From Ischnura elegans (taxonomy: Eukaryota; Arthropoda; Insecta; Odonata; Coenagrionidae), in contig NC_060247.1 of NCBI RefSeq assembly GCF_921293095.1, positions 49,263,111 to 49,327,110 of the forward strand: a stretch of DNA of 64,000 bases, in the 5' to 3' direction. The number at the start of each line of letters is the position of its first letter. Within the stretch, counting starts at the first letter, position 1. The translations under genes and the position numbers were made by a program. Under the pieces are notes generated by a model. The model was given only the letters and a program-made list of their open reading frames with translations. It searched no databases and was not told the DNA's origin. Shown piece after piece: positions 38,361 to 49,389 of the stretch.

Positions 38361-39175
38361 TCATTATGATTAAAAACTTTTGGGCTATGTCGCCGTGTCA
38401 ATTCTTTGGGTGGCCCCAACGTTTCCCGACCGATGCTGGTCGCTTTTTCAAGGGATTATGGAGATATGAGAATTTAAAATCTTTTATATAGGTATCTTGT
38501 CAGTTGGTGGGGGGGATGGGAGCGGGAGGCTGGAGGAGTGGGTTGCTGCTTGTTTTTTCCCACTACGGGTTGCCAAGTACGTTGCTAATTTTAATGCCGG
38601 TATCCCTATTAAAATTGTTCTTTTCTTCTTTGGATATTTCAATAGCTTCTCGGACGAGTCTCTGTTTAAAACCTTTAACTTTTGCAAGGATTTTGGCTTC
38701 CTTTAGGTCTATAGTGTGGCCCAGCGCTGCGTGTTCGGCTACCGCGGACTTGGCTGATTGTCCCAGTCGAATCGCTTTTGCGCGCTCTTCAAGGCGTGTT
38801 TTGACTGACCTGCCTGTTTCGCCGATATAGTTCTTCCCGCAGGTCTGGCAAGGAATTTGGTAGACCCCTTCCACTTGTAGTGGAGTTCTATCCTTGACGG
38901 TGTTTAGGAGATGTTTTATATGTATGTGAGGCGAGAAGATTGTCCTTATCTGGAATTCTCATCTCTTCATAATCCCTTGAAAAAGCGACCAGCATTGGTC
39001 GGGAAACGTTGAGGCCACCCAAAGAATTGACGCGGCGACTTAGTCCAAAAGTTTTTAATCATAATGAATTGCAGTAAAGTTTTCTCGGATTTCGCATCAG
39101 GTCAGGTCCTCCATATCTTATCCTTTCAACGTTTCGATGAACATCTCGCCCATCGTCATCAGGGATCCAGGAATC
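38361..39175 (-). mobile_element. Penelope-like element fragment with GIY-YIG domain
   Basis: Arms of about 110 bases at 38361-38471 and 38955-39067 are inverted repeats of each other, starting tcattatgattaaaaacttt. Between them the - strand carries the C-terminal GIY-YIG endonuclease domain typical of Penelope-like elements (38874-38563: GVYQIPCQTCGKNYIGETGR, then an alpha-helical tail). No reverse transcriptase is present, so the copy is 5'-truncated. The flank to 39175 contains a hammerhead-like motif, which this family is known to carry in its terminal repeats. Broken copy of moderate age. Confidence 0.75.
39132..39162 (-). ncRNA. Hammerhead-ribozyme-like core next to the Penelope-like fragment
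   Basis: The - strand reads CTGATGA, C, then GATG and CATC enclosing 11 bases (stem II), then GAAAC. These are the two conserved core boxes and stem II. I cannot draw convincing stems I and III, so it may be a decayed copy. Confidence 0.4.
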
Positions 39176-39765
39176 CAATGATGATATATCATATGATTAT
39201 AATTCACACCTGTGGCTTGACTTCGGGTGAGCTCTACCCACACTTATGTAATATTTGGATATCGACGTTTCGTGAACTAGTTCGACTATGGCAATCAGCA
39301 TGGTTACGGTCAGGAAGCTTATCTTTTTCGCATCCATTGGACAAAATTTGATAGCACACCATTCCCCACTCGGATTTCAACGGGTCCCTTCAGTAACTGA
39401 TAATTTGGAGCAGTAAATTAAATTCTTTTTCACTGAGGAAATAAGTAATGCCGATTCCAATAGTTAAATCTTTTAATCACGACCCAGATTTCGACATGGC
39501 TGTAATGAATATTCGGGTGTAATGGTCATGTTTACAATCGTTTTCACCTTTGGCAAATAGTATTACATTATAATTGCTGAAACTGAGCACAACTTCAAGT
39601 CTATTCATTTAATAAAAACTTTTAATCGATGAAACATGATAGAAGATTCGCAGCAGTCAGGGAATGGTTTAAAATAAATATTCGATGGGTGACCGCAAAC
39701 AAGTATTCAGGTGTATATGAATGAAATCGGGTTCAAATAAAATTTGGATTTCATTGCAAATTGCA

Positions 39766-40005
39766 TGGGAGCGTGGAAGTCTAATGGGTATGGCAGTTGG
39801 TTGCTAACCGAATGATCCCGGGTTCGTATCCCGAATGATATCTAGCATCCTCAAACCCGTGTACTTGGTGGCTCAGGGAAAGAAACTGGGCCTCCCTACC
39901 CTGAATGAGAAAATGCACACACCTGTGGCTTGACCTAGGGTGAGCTCTACCCACACCTACGTAATAACTACAATCTAACTACCTTCACCTACCTAAATCA
40001 ATATT
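39766..40005 (+). mobile_element. tRNA-derived SINE
   Basis: The head is tRNA-like: an A-box-like region at about 39774-39790 and a B box ggttcgtatcc at 39831-39841 within gatcccgggttcgtatcccg. The body and 3' part (cacctgtggcttgacctagg, gtgagctctacccacac) recur as a fragment at about 39205-39262, which shows it is repetitive. No usable target duplication seen. Confidence 0.65.
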
Positions 40006-41236
40006 CGGGTTGAACCACTGAATGAAAGATTGCAACCGTAATTTGATTCAAAGCAATCTAATTTCTGCACAGCTTCAAGTTTTTCTGTTTCAGTTTTGCG
40101 CCAAGTTTGCGCCAGGATACCGACATGTCCTGACAGATTGATGTCGTGATGTGTAAGACATTTCTTTTCGTAAGGACAGAAAATTCAAGGTTGTGTGCTA
40201 ATTGGATTGCATTGAATTAAATTACGGCTGCAATCTTTCACTCAAAAGATTTGATCCGAGTGTTGGTTTGGGCAGTTGAGGGTAGTAAAATTGTAATTAT
40301 GACATAGGTGAGGGTGAAACCTATCCCAGGTTAAGCCAAATGCGTGTGGAACCACACATTTAGGATAGCATATCAACCTGTTAGTTGAGACTGGGACCAA
40401 ACTAGGAAGTTCGCCATAAAAATCATGATCATGTCAAAATTTTCCCGCCTTAACTCCGCCTCTATGAAGGCTTTTATTGCGCTATTTTCAAGGCGATGAA
40501 GATAAATTTTAAAAATCTATACTAAGGCCGCTGATGGCACATTTAACTCATGCAGTAATACAGTTTCATATCTCTCACGTCGTCTTTGGCTGCTACTTTA
40601 ATCCGTGTGATCATGAATCATCACATTCATGCAATCCATTGGGATATATGTCCGCGATTACTTCATCGATAATTAGGGGAATTTGGGTCACAGAAATTCT
40701 AGGTCACTGGATTTGACGCTACAGCACTTAAGATAAAACGACAATCACACCGATTAAATGGGGCGTACTATCTCTTAACATTATATCAATGCCTCCATTT
40801 ACGATACAATAATGATAATAAAAATCTTACAATCGAAGTCTCATCAGTAAAAATGAACAAAATACACAAATATTTCATACTTTAAGATTTTATCCGATTG
40901 CACGAGGTGAAAATCCTTAATTATTTTCAATGTGCCGAAACAGGCAATTCTGAAAGCAAAATTGGATAAAGCTCAATTTTCCCGGGTACGAGAAGCGAAT
41001 GATGAAGTAACATAAGATCTAAAAACAAGATGAAAGATATAAACAGTTCTATCCTTTTTCATCGGTGAATTTCCCCATACTTCCTTCGATTAAACACTAA
41101 GAAACGCTTTTCAAATACGTCAATGGCCCTTGTCTCTTAAATTAGACGATTAATTTTCAATGAAATTCATTTTATCTGTTCAAATAACTCTCACTGTTAT
41201 TCAAATATACTGCACCATTAGGAATTACGTTATAAC

Positions 41237-41833
41237 CAGTGCTGGTAAGTAATCGTGCTAAAGTAATCGGTACCGATTACTTTACGATTACGCTAGTAAC
41301 TGTTACTTTTGCCGTAATTTTAACCTGTGACGATAACTTTTTACGAAATATAATTTTGATTTGTAATTTACTCCTTATGGTGAGAGACAAATCGTCAATT
41401 TCCTTGTAACCGTTACTTGCTAGTAATCGACGATCACAGTGCTGATTTCACTGATTTACCGGGGCCAATAGATAACTTTTAATTCCTGAATACCATAATT
41501 TGCTTCTTTAGGTTCATCTACTCTTACGTTGCAGCCTACTTGATGCGTTCAAAATATGACACCCCTTGTGTTGTTATACCAATTATATTTGCATGTATCG
41601 CAAGTAAAATTTCTATAAGCAATTTCTATGACTCAATTATTCCACATTTTTACTGCAATATTCGCCAGTTGCCAGTTGGCCTCCAGAGTGGATAATCTTA
41701 CAAGAAGTAATTGTAACTGTAATTTTTCCGATTACTTTTAAACATCAGCAATTTTTACTCGTAATTGTTTAATTTTGTACTAAGTAACTGTAATTGAGCC
41801 CGATTACTTTTCTCAGTACTTTTACCAACACTG
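41237..41833. mobile_element. Non-autonomous hAT transposon with perfect TSD
   Basis: Ends are CAGTGCTGGTAAGTA and TACTTTTACCAACACTG, inverted repeats of each other with small gaps. The flanks 41229-41236 and 41834-41841 are both GTTATAAC, an exact 8-bp target duplication matching the hAT preference nTnnnnAn. The interior is rich in gtaatcg/cgattac words near both ends and has no coding capacity. Recently inserted compared with most repeats here. Confidence 0.9.
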
Positions 41834-41934
41834 GTTATAACTGGCACAATGAAACATGAAACGCCGAATACATAGATACAAAAATACATGTACCCGTAAG
41901 TTACCAAGGAAACAATTATTGTACGTACACTTAC

Positions 41935-42080
41935 CGAGAGGGGCAGGCCGTAGTGAATCCACCCTCTCCTTCTCTTGTGAAATGGTCTCTCGGGAGTCTT
42001 TCACTCTCTGCTCTCTTCCGTTTTCACCGCGACACCCGTCTGTCACTGGAATCCGCGACTGCTCCACGCGCCCCTAAACG
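41935..42080 (-). other. Candidate 5' UTR exon, possibly of gene 7
   Basis: A GC-richer patch directly beside the hAT element. On the - strand it ends CCCTCTCG|GTAAGTGT, a strong donor. No family motif in any frame. The expected acceptor for gene 7 is at about 37733, 4.2 kb away. The upstream boundary is not determined. Confidence 0.3.
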
Positions 42081-42089
42081 ACTCACCGG

Positions 42090-45000
42090 GAAGTGAAGAG
42101 TCGACGCTCGGGGTAACGGACCGCAGCGACATCGCTAATTCGAGATTCGTGGACATGCGTGCCACGAAACGTCTGTAGGATTCCCAAAAGAGCGGGAGGT
42201 AGATGAACGCTTAATACGGATGTATTAATGACATCTACCTACTCCATTGCTGACGACTGGAAAAAAAGCCCACGTCACGATCCATAAACGATTCCTTCAC
42301 AACTCGTCACAGGCAATTCAAACAAACTTTCACGTGCCTTCGCGGAGTAATAGCCCAAAGTGGGATTTTTTGATGAAGAGTTTAGGATGAAACAGGCGGA
42401 TTTAGGAGGGCGGCACGTGTCCCTCCCAAGATGCTTAAAAATAGACGAGATTTTTAATACTGTTATCATTACGTCCGTTCTGTTTTGTTTATTGCGGGGT
42501 CTAAATCATTTAATTTCATATTAATAACTTTCATATTTAAATAAAGAGAATATTTCGCACATAAAAATTGTTGTATGTTGTTTTTAATCTCAAACATGAC
42601 AAGACCGTTTGCCTGTCAGGCCCTTGCCCACCCCCCTTTCCCAGAAAAATACTGGATCCGTCCTTGGGAAGAAATGTTGGACCCAATGCACGTGATCTTG
42701 GGAGATACGAAAGACCGAGTGAAAAATAAATATTAAATGATTTGGGAGGGAATAAAGGTTCTTGTGTTGCAGAAGGATAAACTTTGAGAAAAAAATATAA
42801 ATAACGAAAAATTTATAATATACCTAGTATATAATTATAACATGTCATAAAACATGGAATTGCTTGATAGTAAAAACGCCAAGAATTTTTTGCCCTGCCA
42901 TCGACGACGGCCGTCATTTATTTTAACGAAAAGCAATAAAAGAGAGCACATTCTTGTTCCCAGAAACTAAACTATTAAACTTGGCGTAAATATATAGAGT
43001 TGAAAACTCAAAAATAGCATCTCTATGTTCACAGCTACTAAAGGGAATTACTCGAATTAGGGAATTTGTTAGTGGCGAAAATCTTCCATATAAGGGAAGA
43101 TATGTTTCGTCTATTGAGAGACATGAATACTATTGTGCCTTCTAAAATCGATTTCGCCATTGATATGAGTTTTTTTTCGGACATTAAAAGAAATTGCTAT
43201 TAGTCGTCTGCTCCAGGGTCCATCAAACTATGCCGAACTAGGTTGTTGTAAACGGAGCTAATGGAAGTTGTGAAATACTAACAATCAAAAACCACATGCA
43301 GTCTAACCGAAGTAGCGTTATATGAGATCTCTTTCCTTACTTCCTTATTCGTAATTTTTAATTCATCGAAAATAACTCCGTCAGAATACAAAACCATCAG
43401 TAGAATTTCATATCAATTCTTCAAGAGTAACTGTACGAACAATTAAGCATTTAATCCCTTCCGATATGTTACTTCGAAAGTGATTAAATTAAGTTTTTTT
43501 CTAGATATTAACGTATTTAAATTGAGATAAGAGGTAAATTCTTCCTGATGCTCATACGTTTTTTTCTTTGGCTTTAAAAATTTAAGCTTGTTAAAGATAA
43601 TTTTCGACGTTTTCTACTTCCCTTTCTATTTTTTAATGGACGGGATTTACATTTCAATCAAACAAGAGAGCTTCCCTTCCCTTAAATAAATGTTATAAAC
43701 TCAAGCATGTGTCGTCTATAACCCGCAGCAATTACCTACCTTCAATACCTTTGAGTGGCGATTGAGGCAAGAAATGATGTGGTTGAATGTATACCAAATT
43801 TTTAACTTCCCAAAGGTCTTCGAAATGGAATTTCTCGTAAGTTGAAAAGATTTTAGTATGAAATAACGGCCATTTAGAAATGATGTATATTCCACCATAA
43901 ATAAAAATGTCTATTATTACCAACTAGACACGCAGGTTGATTTTTTTCTTTGAAGATGGGAGGAGGAGTTTAGCTCTCAACTATGGGTAAAATATATAAA
44001 GGTTACTCATTTAAGTATTTCCATTACTTATTCTTAGTATGTGGGAAGGGTGATGGGCATTCAACTCTATCACTATCTTCCCTCATGTTACTAACGCTAT
44101 CGATTAATAACACATCCGACGATATCGTGTAATAGAAAAATATCGAATAAACCTCAAGCAAATCTACCAACATAATTTACCTTCGAACTGAAGACGTATA
44201 AGCGGTGGCTTTCGGAACATCTATCAACGAACGCGGCCGGGGAAACCGGAATCACACTCATCGCGAGCACTCCCGCGGAAACCAACGCAAGAAATCAACA
44301 AAAATCTTAGATTAATCGATGTTTCCAAACTAACCCCTTGCTTAAAACACAAAATTTACCGTATTGTTCGAAGCATATCGAGTAAAGAAAATATAATAAA
44401 ATTAAACCCCCGATAACTCTTGAGTAACATAAAAAAACCTTAGCTGAATCGCATTACTTAAATTTATACACGAAGGAACCATTGGCATTTAAAGTGGCTC
44501 CTGCATTCTCCATTTATTGAAAAGAGTTTCATACGCAACTGCCGAGACAACATCCCAATTCTCCAAGGGTTTTTCCATCACGAAAAACGAGTTTTCAGCT
44601 AAAAATATATTTGGTTTTCGGTTTTTGGCAAATTACACGATAAACAATTTTTCATTTACAATATTTTCTACTTTATTACAGTGCTCAATTATTTTTTTCC
44701 GGCATCAATATCTAATACGGCTCAAATTACAACATAGATTTCTACTCGGAAATATAACAAAAACACATTACATTTCGCTCAAACTTTTAAAAGACTCAAA
44801 ACGCCAATGACTTATCCCACCTAGAACTCAAAATATCGTTTTTACCGTAAATTCTGTAATTTTTCGATGTCCAAACAATTCGCAGAGTAAGTTGGTACAA
44901 GCATTCACTGGCGATAAACTTTCCCGAAAATCGTTTCTCGGAGAGGAATGATTTCTGCAACTAACACGAACAAACATGGACGAATTGATACCCTGTAAAA

Positions 45001-46140
45001 ATGATCATATCCTTGTAGCAATTTAATATGAAGGAGCATATTTAAAAATATGAACAGATATTTTATTTTGATAGCATAAAACAACGAGCAAATATATTAC
45101 ATCTGACAGAAGAAATTCATCAAACTTAAAATTTAATAAAACTAGTCCATAACAATAAGAGAGACAACGAGGTAATTTTCCACGACATGTCTCTAAAAAA
45201 CTCAACCAGTTTCGACGTGCCTCACGTCATTCTTAACGTATTTTTAATAAAAGTAGTGAGGAAAATTACAACGCTGACTCCCTTATCATTATGAGATGGC
45301 TTTCCCCAAGTGAATACTTCGACCGTTGACCTGAAAACTAGTCCACTTAAAAAAGGAAAATTTCGGCTTTCTGCCAAGAATACCAATTAATATTTTAAAA
45401 ACTATCTTTGCAATCATAGGAGATCCTATAAGAAACCGTTTTTCACTGGTCGTTTGTCAACAAAAGTACATAAAAACATAGCACCCCGTCCCCATCACGG
45501 ATCCCCATGCTTATTTCACAACCTCGACAAGTAGAAAAACTGGAGCAGATTAAGCAAAATTTTATCAGCATTTCAAACTATTTCGAAAAATTAAATTTGG
45601 AATCATGGCTTCAATGTCATGAAGGTGGCTATTTTAAGACAGTTGTCAACATCCACATAACAATAAAAAGAACTGCTGGTATACGAAGTTTCGTTTAAAA
45701 TTTATTCAATTAAAATATACAAAATGTGTTATAATTAGGTCCACAATTGAAAAAAATCAGTGTTTCATTACAATGAGAATGTAAAATATATTGTGCAAGA
45801 ATTTTCACAATCCCTGACAGTCATGAGAGACAGTTCCTTCGGCAATACACCCAAAATGCATGAAAACATCCCTTCCGCGAATGTCCACAATACTCTCTTC
45901 TCTTCATTTCTAATTCAAATGCAAGATTTTCCCACTACCTCCGATGAAGGAGCATGGTTAAAACACAACGGCACACTCAGTACAATTTTTCACTATTACT
46001 CATTATATTTCCATACCGCCAACTTCAAATGTGAACCATGCCTTAAACTTTGAATACCAAATGCTTTAAATAATCAACATCAGAAAAAAAGGTATCGCCA
46101 GAATTTCGAATATTAGATGAAAAGTTCTTTCCGATCATTA
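42090..46140. other. Intergenic apart from the candidate exon at 44.2 kb
   Basis: AT-rich, with no supported gene. At about 42600-42660 a C-rich stretch (cacccccctttcccag through ggatccgtccttgg) looks like the end of a decayed MITE of the hAT type found at 48.4 kb. Confidence 0.35.
44181..44300 (-). other. Candidate exon with hydrophobic frame
   Basis: A GC-rich island in AT-rich sequence ends on the - strand in TCGAAG|GTAAAT. One frame reads FLALVSAGVLAMSVIPV and runs to FSSK at the donor in phase 0, the same residue type and phase as the cluster's intron. No upstream start fits (a stop precedes it), and no partner exon was identified. Confidence 0.3.
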
Positions 46141-46149
46141 CCAGCTGAG

Positions 46150-46587
46150 TCATCTTCGTCTTCTGCGTCTATCAGGACGCCAAGCATCTTCCGAAGCGAT
46201 ATTCGGCATAAACTGAATGGATCGCAGGACCGTATCAACGTTATCGGTCCCTGCAGACCTCTTCTTGAAATAATCTTCTTCTTCCTCCGGGTTTAGTCCT
46301 TTCAACTTCGCCATAATGGTGGAGAGAAACGCAGCATATATCAGAATGCTTATAGTTATCACCATGCATACGGCCCACACCTTTGCAGATATTTCAGTGA
46401 CGGTGAAGTCATAATAGCCAGAATAAACGTTGCCGATGAGCTGCTTCGACGAGGATTGGTCGCCCCTGGTGCCATTGGCCGGAGTCTCCGAGGTTAGGGA
46501 AGCGGCAGCCCCGCCAATCACTACCCAACGAAGAAAAAATGCGGTGGCTGACTGAAGTTCTTTCACAAAACTGTTCGCGAGCTCCAT
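46150..46587 (-). CDS. Single-pass membrane protein, GYYDFTVTEISAKVW family (cluster gene 8)
   Basis: An intact single exon of 145 residues. The N-terminal hydrophobic stretch at 16-31 is a weak signal peptide or anchor. The linker has a possible N-glycosylation site (NGT at 38-40). Motif YSGYYDFTVTEISAKVW at 55-71, membrane segment at about 72-92, KLKGLNPEEEEDYF at 94-107, KKRSAG at 108-113, helix NVDTVLRSI at 116-124, and an arginine run at the C-terminus (residues 140-145). It deviates from relatives in having Ile-Ser-Ala-Lys instead of Tyr-Ser-Tyr-Lys and an acidic run before the D-Y-F. No intron after the membrane segment. Function unknown. Confidence 0.87.
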   Translation of the reverse strand: MELANSFVKELQSATAFFLRWVVIGGAAASLTSETPANGTRGDQSSSKQLIGNVYSGYYDFTVTEISAKVWAVCMVITISILIYAAFLSTIMAKLKGLNPEEEEDYFKKRSAGTDNVDTVLRSIQFMPNIASEDAWRPDRRRRRR

Positions 46588-46599
46588 CTAGAAGATCTC

Positions 46600-47525
46600 A
46601 AAAACGGAATATCGTCACGGTCCCTCAACCATACGTCCTTCCCCTGACCAAAGCGCCGACACTACCACCTCCCAAGGCCTACAATCCTCCCGCTCCTATC
46701 ACACATCGGCCACAAACATCTTCGTAGACCACCACGCGTCAACCTACGCAGCACGAGGGGGAGGATAATGTCCGGGGAAATCTTTAAGTGGCCGGATACA
46801 GCTGGTCCCGTGGAATAACGGAGTCGAGACACGTCGATAATTGGAGGTTCATGCAAGAGGGAGCCACTGCAAGGCGGAGGGATATGCACGAGGAGGCTAG
46901 GATTGTGGGTGTATAGAGCGGGTGGAAGAGGTCCAAGTGTCACAGGTCTGTCAGGATGATACAATGTGGATGGAGGTAGGAGACACAATTGAAGGCTTGA
47001 TAATGAATACAAACAAATGGAAGATATACAAGGCGGTGCGGGTGAAACGAGGGATGAGAGGGTTCCGTGGTTCGAGGTGTGGGTAGGAGAAAGGGGTGAA
47101 GAGCGGTTTCATTCGGAGTGGTTATTTGCTTCCCACCACTTGTTTGCCGTTCCATTCACACCAAGCAGCTCACTCTCCCACCTCACGGCACGCTTCCGCG
47201 ACACTTCACACCCCGTCCTCTGATTAATACAGACGTGAGAACGACAATCACACAAGGTCCTGTCCTCGCTCAGTATCCTACGCCTTCCCACCCCTCCTCC
47301 ACCTCTTTCCCCTTACCCACCCCTTCTCATGCCTGGTAGACGAGAAGAACGTTTAATTTCAATACGACGAAACCCTTAAGAATTAGAAATATGAACGACC
47401 GAGTCCGGAAGAGAGGGTGAATCTTTGCCATTACTACGAATCACTTGGCGAACATACCGGAGCTTCACTTCCAGTCGTTTCGTAGATAATTAATTATTTT
47501 TTACAAATCGCACCTCCCCGATGGA
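46600..47525. other. Intergenic between genes 8 and 9
   Basis: GC content is higher than further left. Several open frames on both strands are Pro/Ser/Thr-rich and lack motifs; I treat them as by-products of base composition. No repeat is recognised. Confidence 0.4.
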
Positions 47526-47531
47526 ACCCTA

Positions 47532-48113
47532 TCACATGTACTTCTGCCCGAACTCGTGGATGGCCTTGCCGACCATGTCCGCCAGCCCCACGCTCCCAGA
47601 TTCTCTGCCGTACCCTGCCGGGAGATTGATCCTGTGCCTCGCTATAGCCTTGATGATCAGCGCCCCCACGTAGACGGTGTAGTAGATGGCGAAGTAGAGG
47701 GGGATGTACCATAGCTTCCGGCCCAGGAAGTAGTAGCTGTAAGGCTTTTTGCTCACCCTCTGCCCCATGTCTTTAGGCGGCGGGGCTTTGGTGGTGGTCG
47801 TCATTGGGTAGTGAGAGGGGTACCCGTAGTGTCCTCCCCCTTTCAGCGGCGGAGGGTTCGGACCCCAGTATATCTCCTCCCCACCGTACTTGGGATCGGG
47901 CGGGTCTCCGTAGGAAGACGGCGGTCCGGAATTCGAATCCGGGGGAGGCCAGGAGTCCTGCCTCCTGACCCCGTCCGGCGGCTCCTCCAACTTGTGGTTT
48001 GCCGCGTTCGCCTGACCCTCGTTGCCATAGTAGGAGGCGAAATAGTCGTGCTCCAGCGCCTCGAGGGACGACGCCAGGGCGTTCAAGAGAAGCAGCGAGA
48101 GTGCCGCGCGCAT
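47532..48113 (-). CDS. Secreted-linker membrane protein, GRKLWYIPLYF type (cluster gene 9)
   Basis: An intact single exon of 193 residues with GC-rich codons. Signal peptide at 1-19, then a long Gly/Pro/Tyr-rich linker at 21-117 with GVRRQDS at 48-54 and a Thr run at 105-108, then KKPYSYYFLGRKLWYIP at 122-138, a strongly aromatic membrane segment at about 136-158, ARHRINLPAGYG at 158-169, and a C-terminal helix LADMVGKAIHEFGQKYM. It lacks Y-D-Y and KRS but keeps the order signal, R-Q linker, aromatic-Lys-Trp motif, single membrane pass, and terminal amphipathic helix. It is probably an older, more constrained paralogue or a neighbour that converged. Function unknown. Confidence 0.85.
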   Translation of the reverse strand: MRAALSLLLLNALASSLEALEHDYFASYYGNEGQANAANHKLEEPPDGVRRQDSWPPPDSNSGPPSSYGDPPDPKYGGEEIYWGPNPPPLKGGGHYGYPSHYPMTTTTKAPPPKDMGQRVSKKPYSYYFLGRKLWYIPLYFAIYYTVYVGALIIKAIARHRINLPAGYGRESGSVGLADMVGKAIHEFGQKYM

Positions 48114-48420
48114 GGCGGTCGGAGACTGAATAACGCTAATGAGAGACCAGCAGAACGTCGCCGCGAGGGAAGGAGAGCCCCCACCGCCTCCTCTGGGGGC
48201 GGGTTGCTCGGGAGATGCGGCGGGGGCGTTGGCCCCCGTTTGGATGTAGGGGAGGCATACTAGAGGACACTTGTTACGCCGTGTCTACGACCTGATTAAT
48301 TATATTTAGACGAATTATTTCTTTGTTCACTCAAGGCCATCGCAAGGCGGTCGTGACATCGCGATCCGCTAGATGAGCATGTTTGTCGTTTCGAATTCGT
48401 TACTAGCGGGCGGCGGGAGG

Positions 48421-48617
48421 CAGGGGCGGATCCAGGATTTCTTTCTGGGAGGGGCACAAGCAAGGCCGTATCCAGGATTTTGTTCAGGGGGGGGCACAAG
48501 GATACCTCGCCATACAAAACGAACAAATGATAATGGTACCGTTTTAAAAATCTAGCATATTTTCATGGGTCTGGGGGGGGCACGTGCCCCCGTGCCCCCC
48601 CCCTGGATCCGCCTATG
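48421..48617. mobile_element. hAT MITE, family A copy 1, perfect TSD
   Basis: Ends are CAGGGGCGGATCCAGG and CCTGGATCCGCCTATG. The flanks 48413-48420 and 48618-48625 are both GCGGGAGG, an exact 8-bp target duplication. The interior has a G-run and C-run near the 3' side that fold back on each other around cacgtg. No coding capacity. The same family is found at 54451-54780. Confidence 0.88.
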
Positions 48618-49102
48618 GCGGGAGGGTGAAAGGGAGAGGGTGAGAGCCCTCCCTGCGTTGGAGAGAAAATTTATTTTTTAGCTCAGGCCAGGCACACGGC
48701 CGGTTGGGGGTTTTTTGAAGGCTTCAAACCCCTCTCCCCCGAAATTTTTCCCTTGTGGCGATTAACCACAATACTACTGAATAGAACAATAGCCCAAGGA
48801 AACCTATCCTTAGACACTCCTTTTTTCGATGTAGTCGTACTTGAAAATTCCTGCGAATAACCAACGTTGAATTTAACTTTCAGCATTATGCAAACTAAAA
48901 ATATAGCTGGCTTAATAAAATTTATGTTTTTCCAATGCGAGCGAATTTATAACAATATATCAGTATAGGCAACACCCGTACTACCTAAGTTCCCACGGAA
49001 TTAAATACCCGGCAATGGCTAGTGATTTTAAGCGTTGAAAACGAACTGCGTCCAGAAGAGACGCACCAGATTTCTTCCAGATCAATAAATTAAGGCCAGA
49101 AG

Positions 49103-49385
49103 CATGGGCATATCCAGCGAGGGGCAGCAGGGGGCGGCTGCCCCCCCCCCTAGAAGCAAAAGTAAATTTAGCTCAGAACGAAAGTATTTTTATATCCAAG
49201 AAAAGTGGTGTTAGTATAAAACATGTAATGTGATAAAAAATATTTTTTTCCAGCGAATAATTTTAAAAACTAATAAAGCACTGTTACATTTTTTTTTAAA
49301 TTTTGGTTTCCTCAACCTTTTCTGTGTTAAAACTTGAACGACCACGGCTTGCCCCCATTAAGTTTTGATCCTGGGTACGCCCTTG
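49103..49385. mobile_element. Probable hAT MITE, another family
   Basis: Left end CATGGGCATATCCAGCG and right end CCTGGGTACGCCCTTG are imperfect inverted repeats. The flanks gccagaag and gccaggat may be a decayed 8-bp target duplication. A G/C run pair lies just inside the left end. AT-rich core, no coding capacity. Confidence 0.5.
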
Positions 49386-49389
49386 GCCA

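Noticed and set aside
44517-44810. 97-codon + strand frame with hydrophobic stretches
   Set aside because: AT-rich Phe/Ile/Asn composition typical of random frames here; no motif and no flanking splice or promoter signals.
47811-48263. 150-codon + strand frame antisense to the 47.5 kb gene
   Set aside because: Arg/Gly-rich complement of the GC-rich coding exon, with no recognisable feature.
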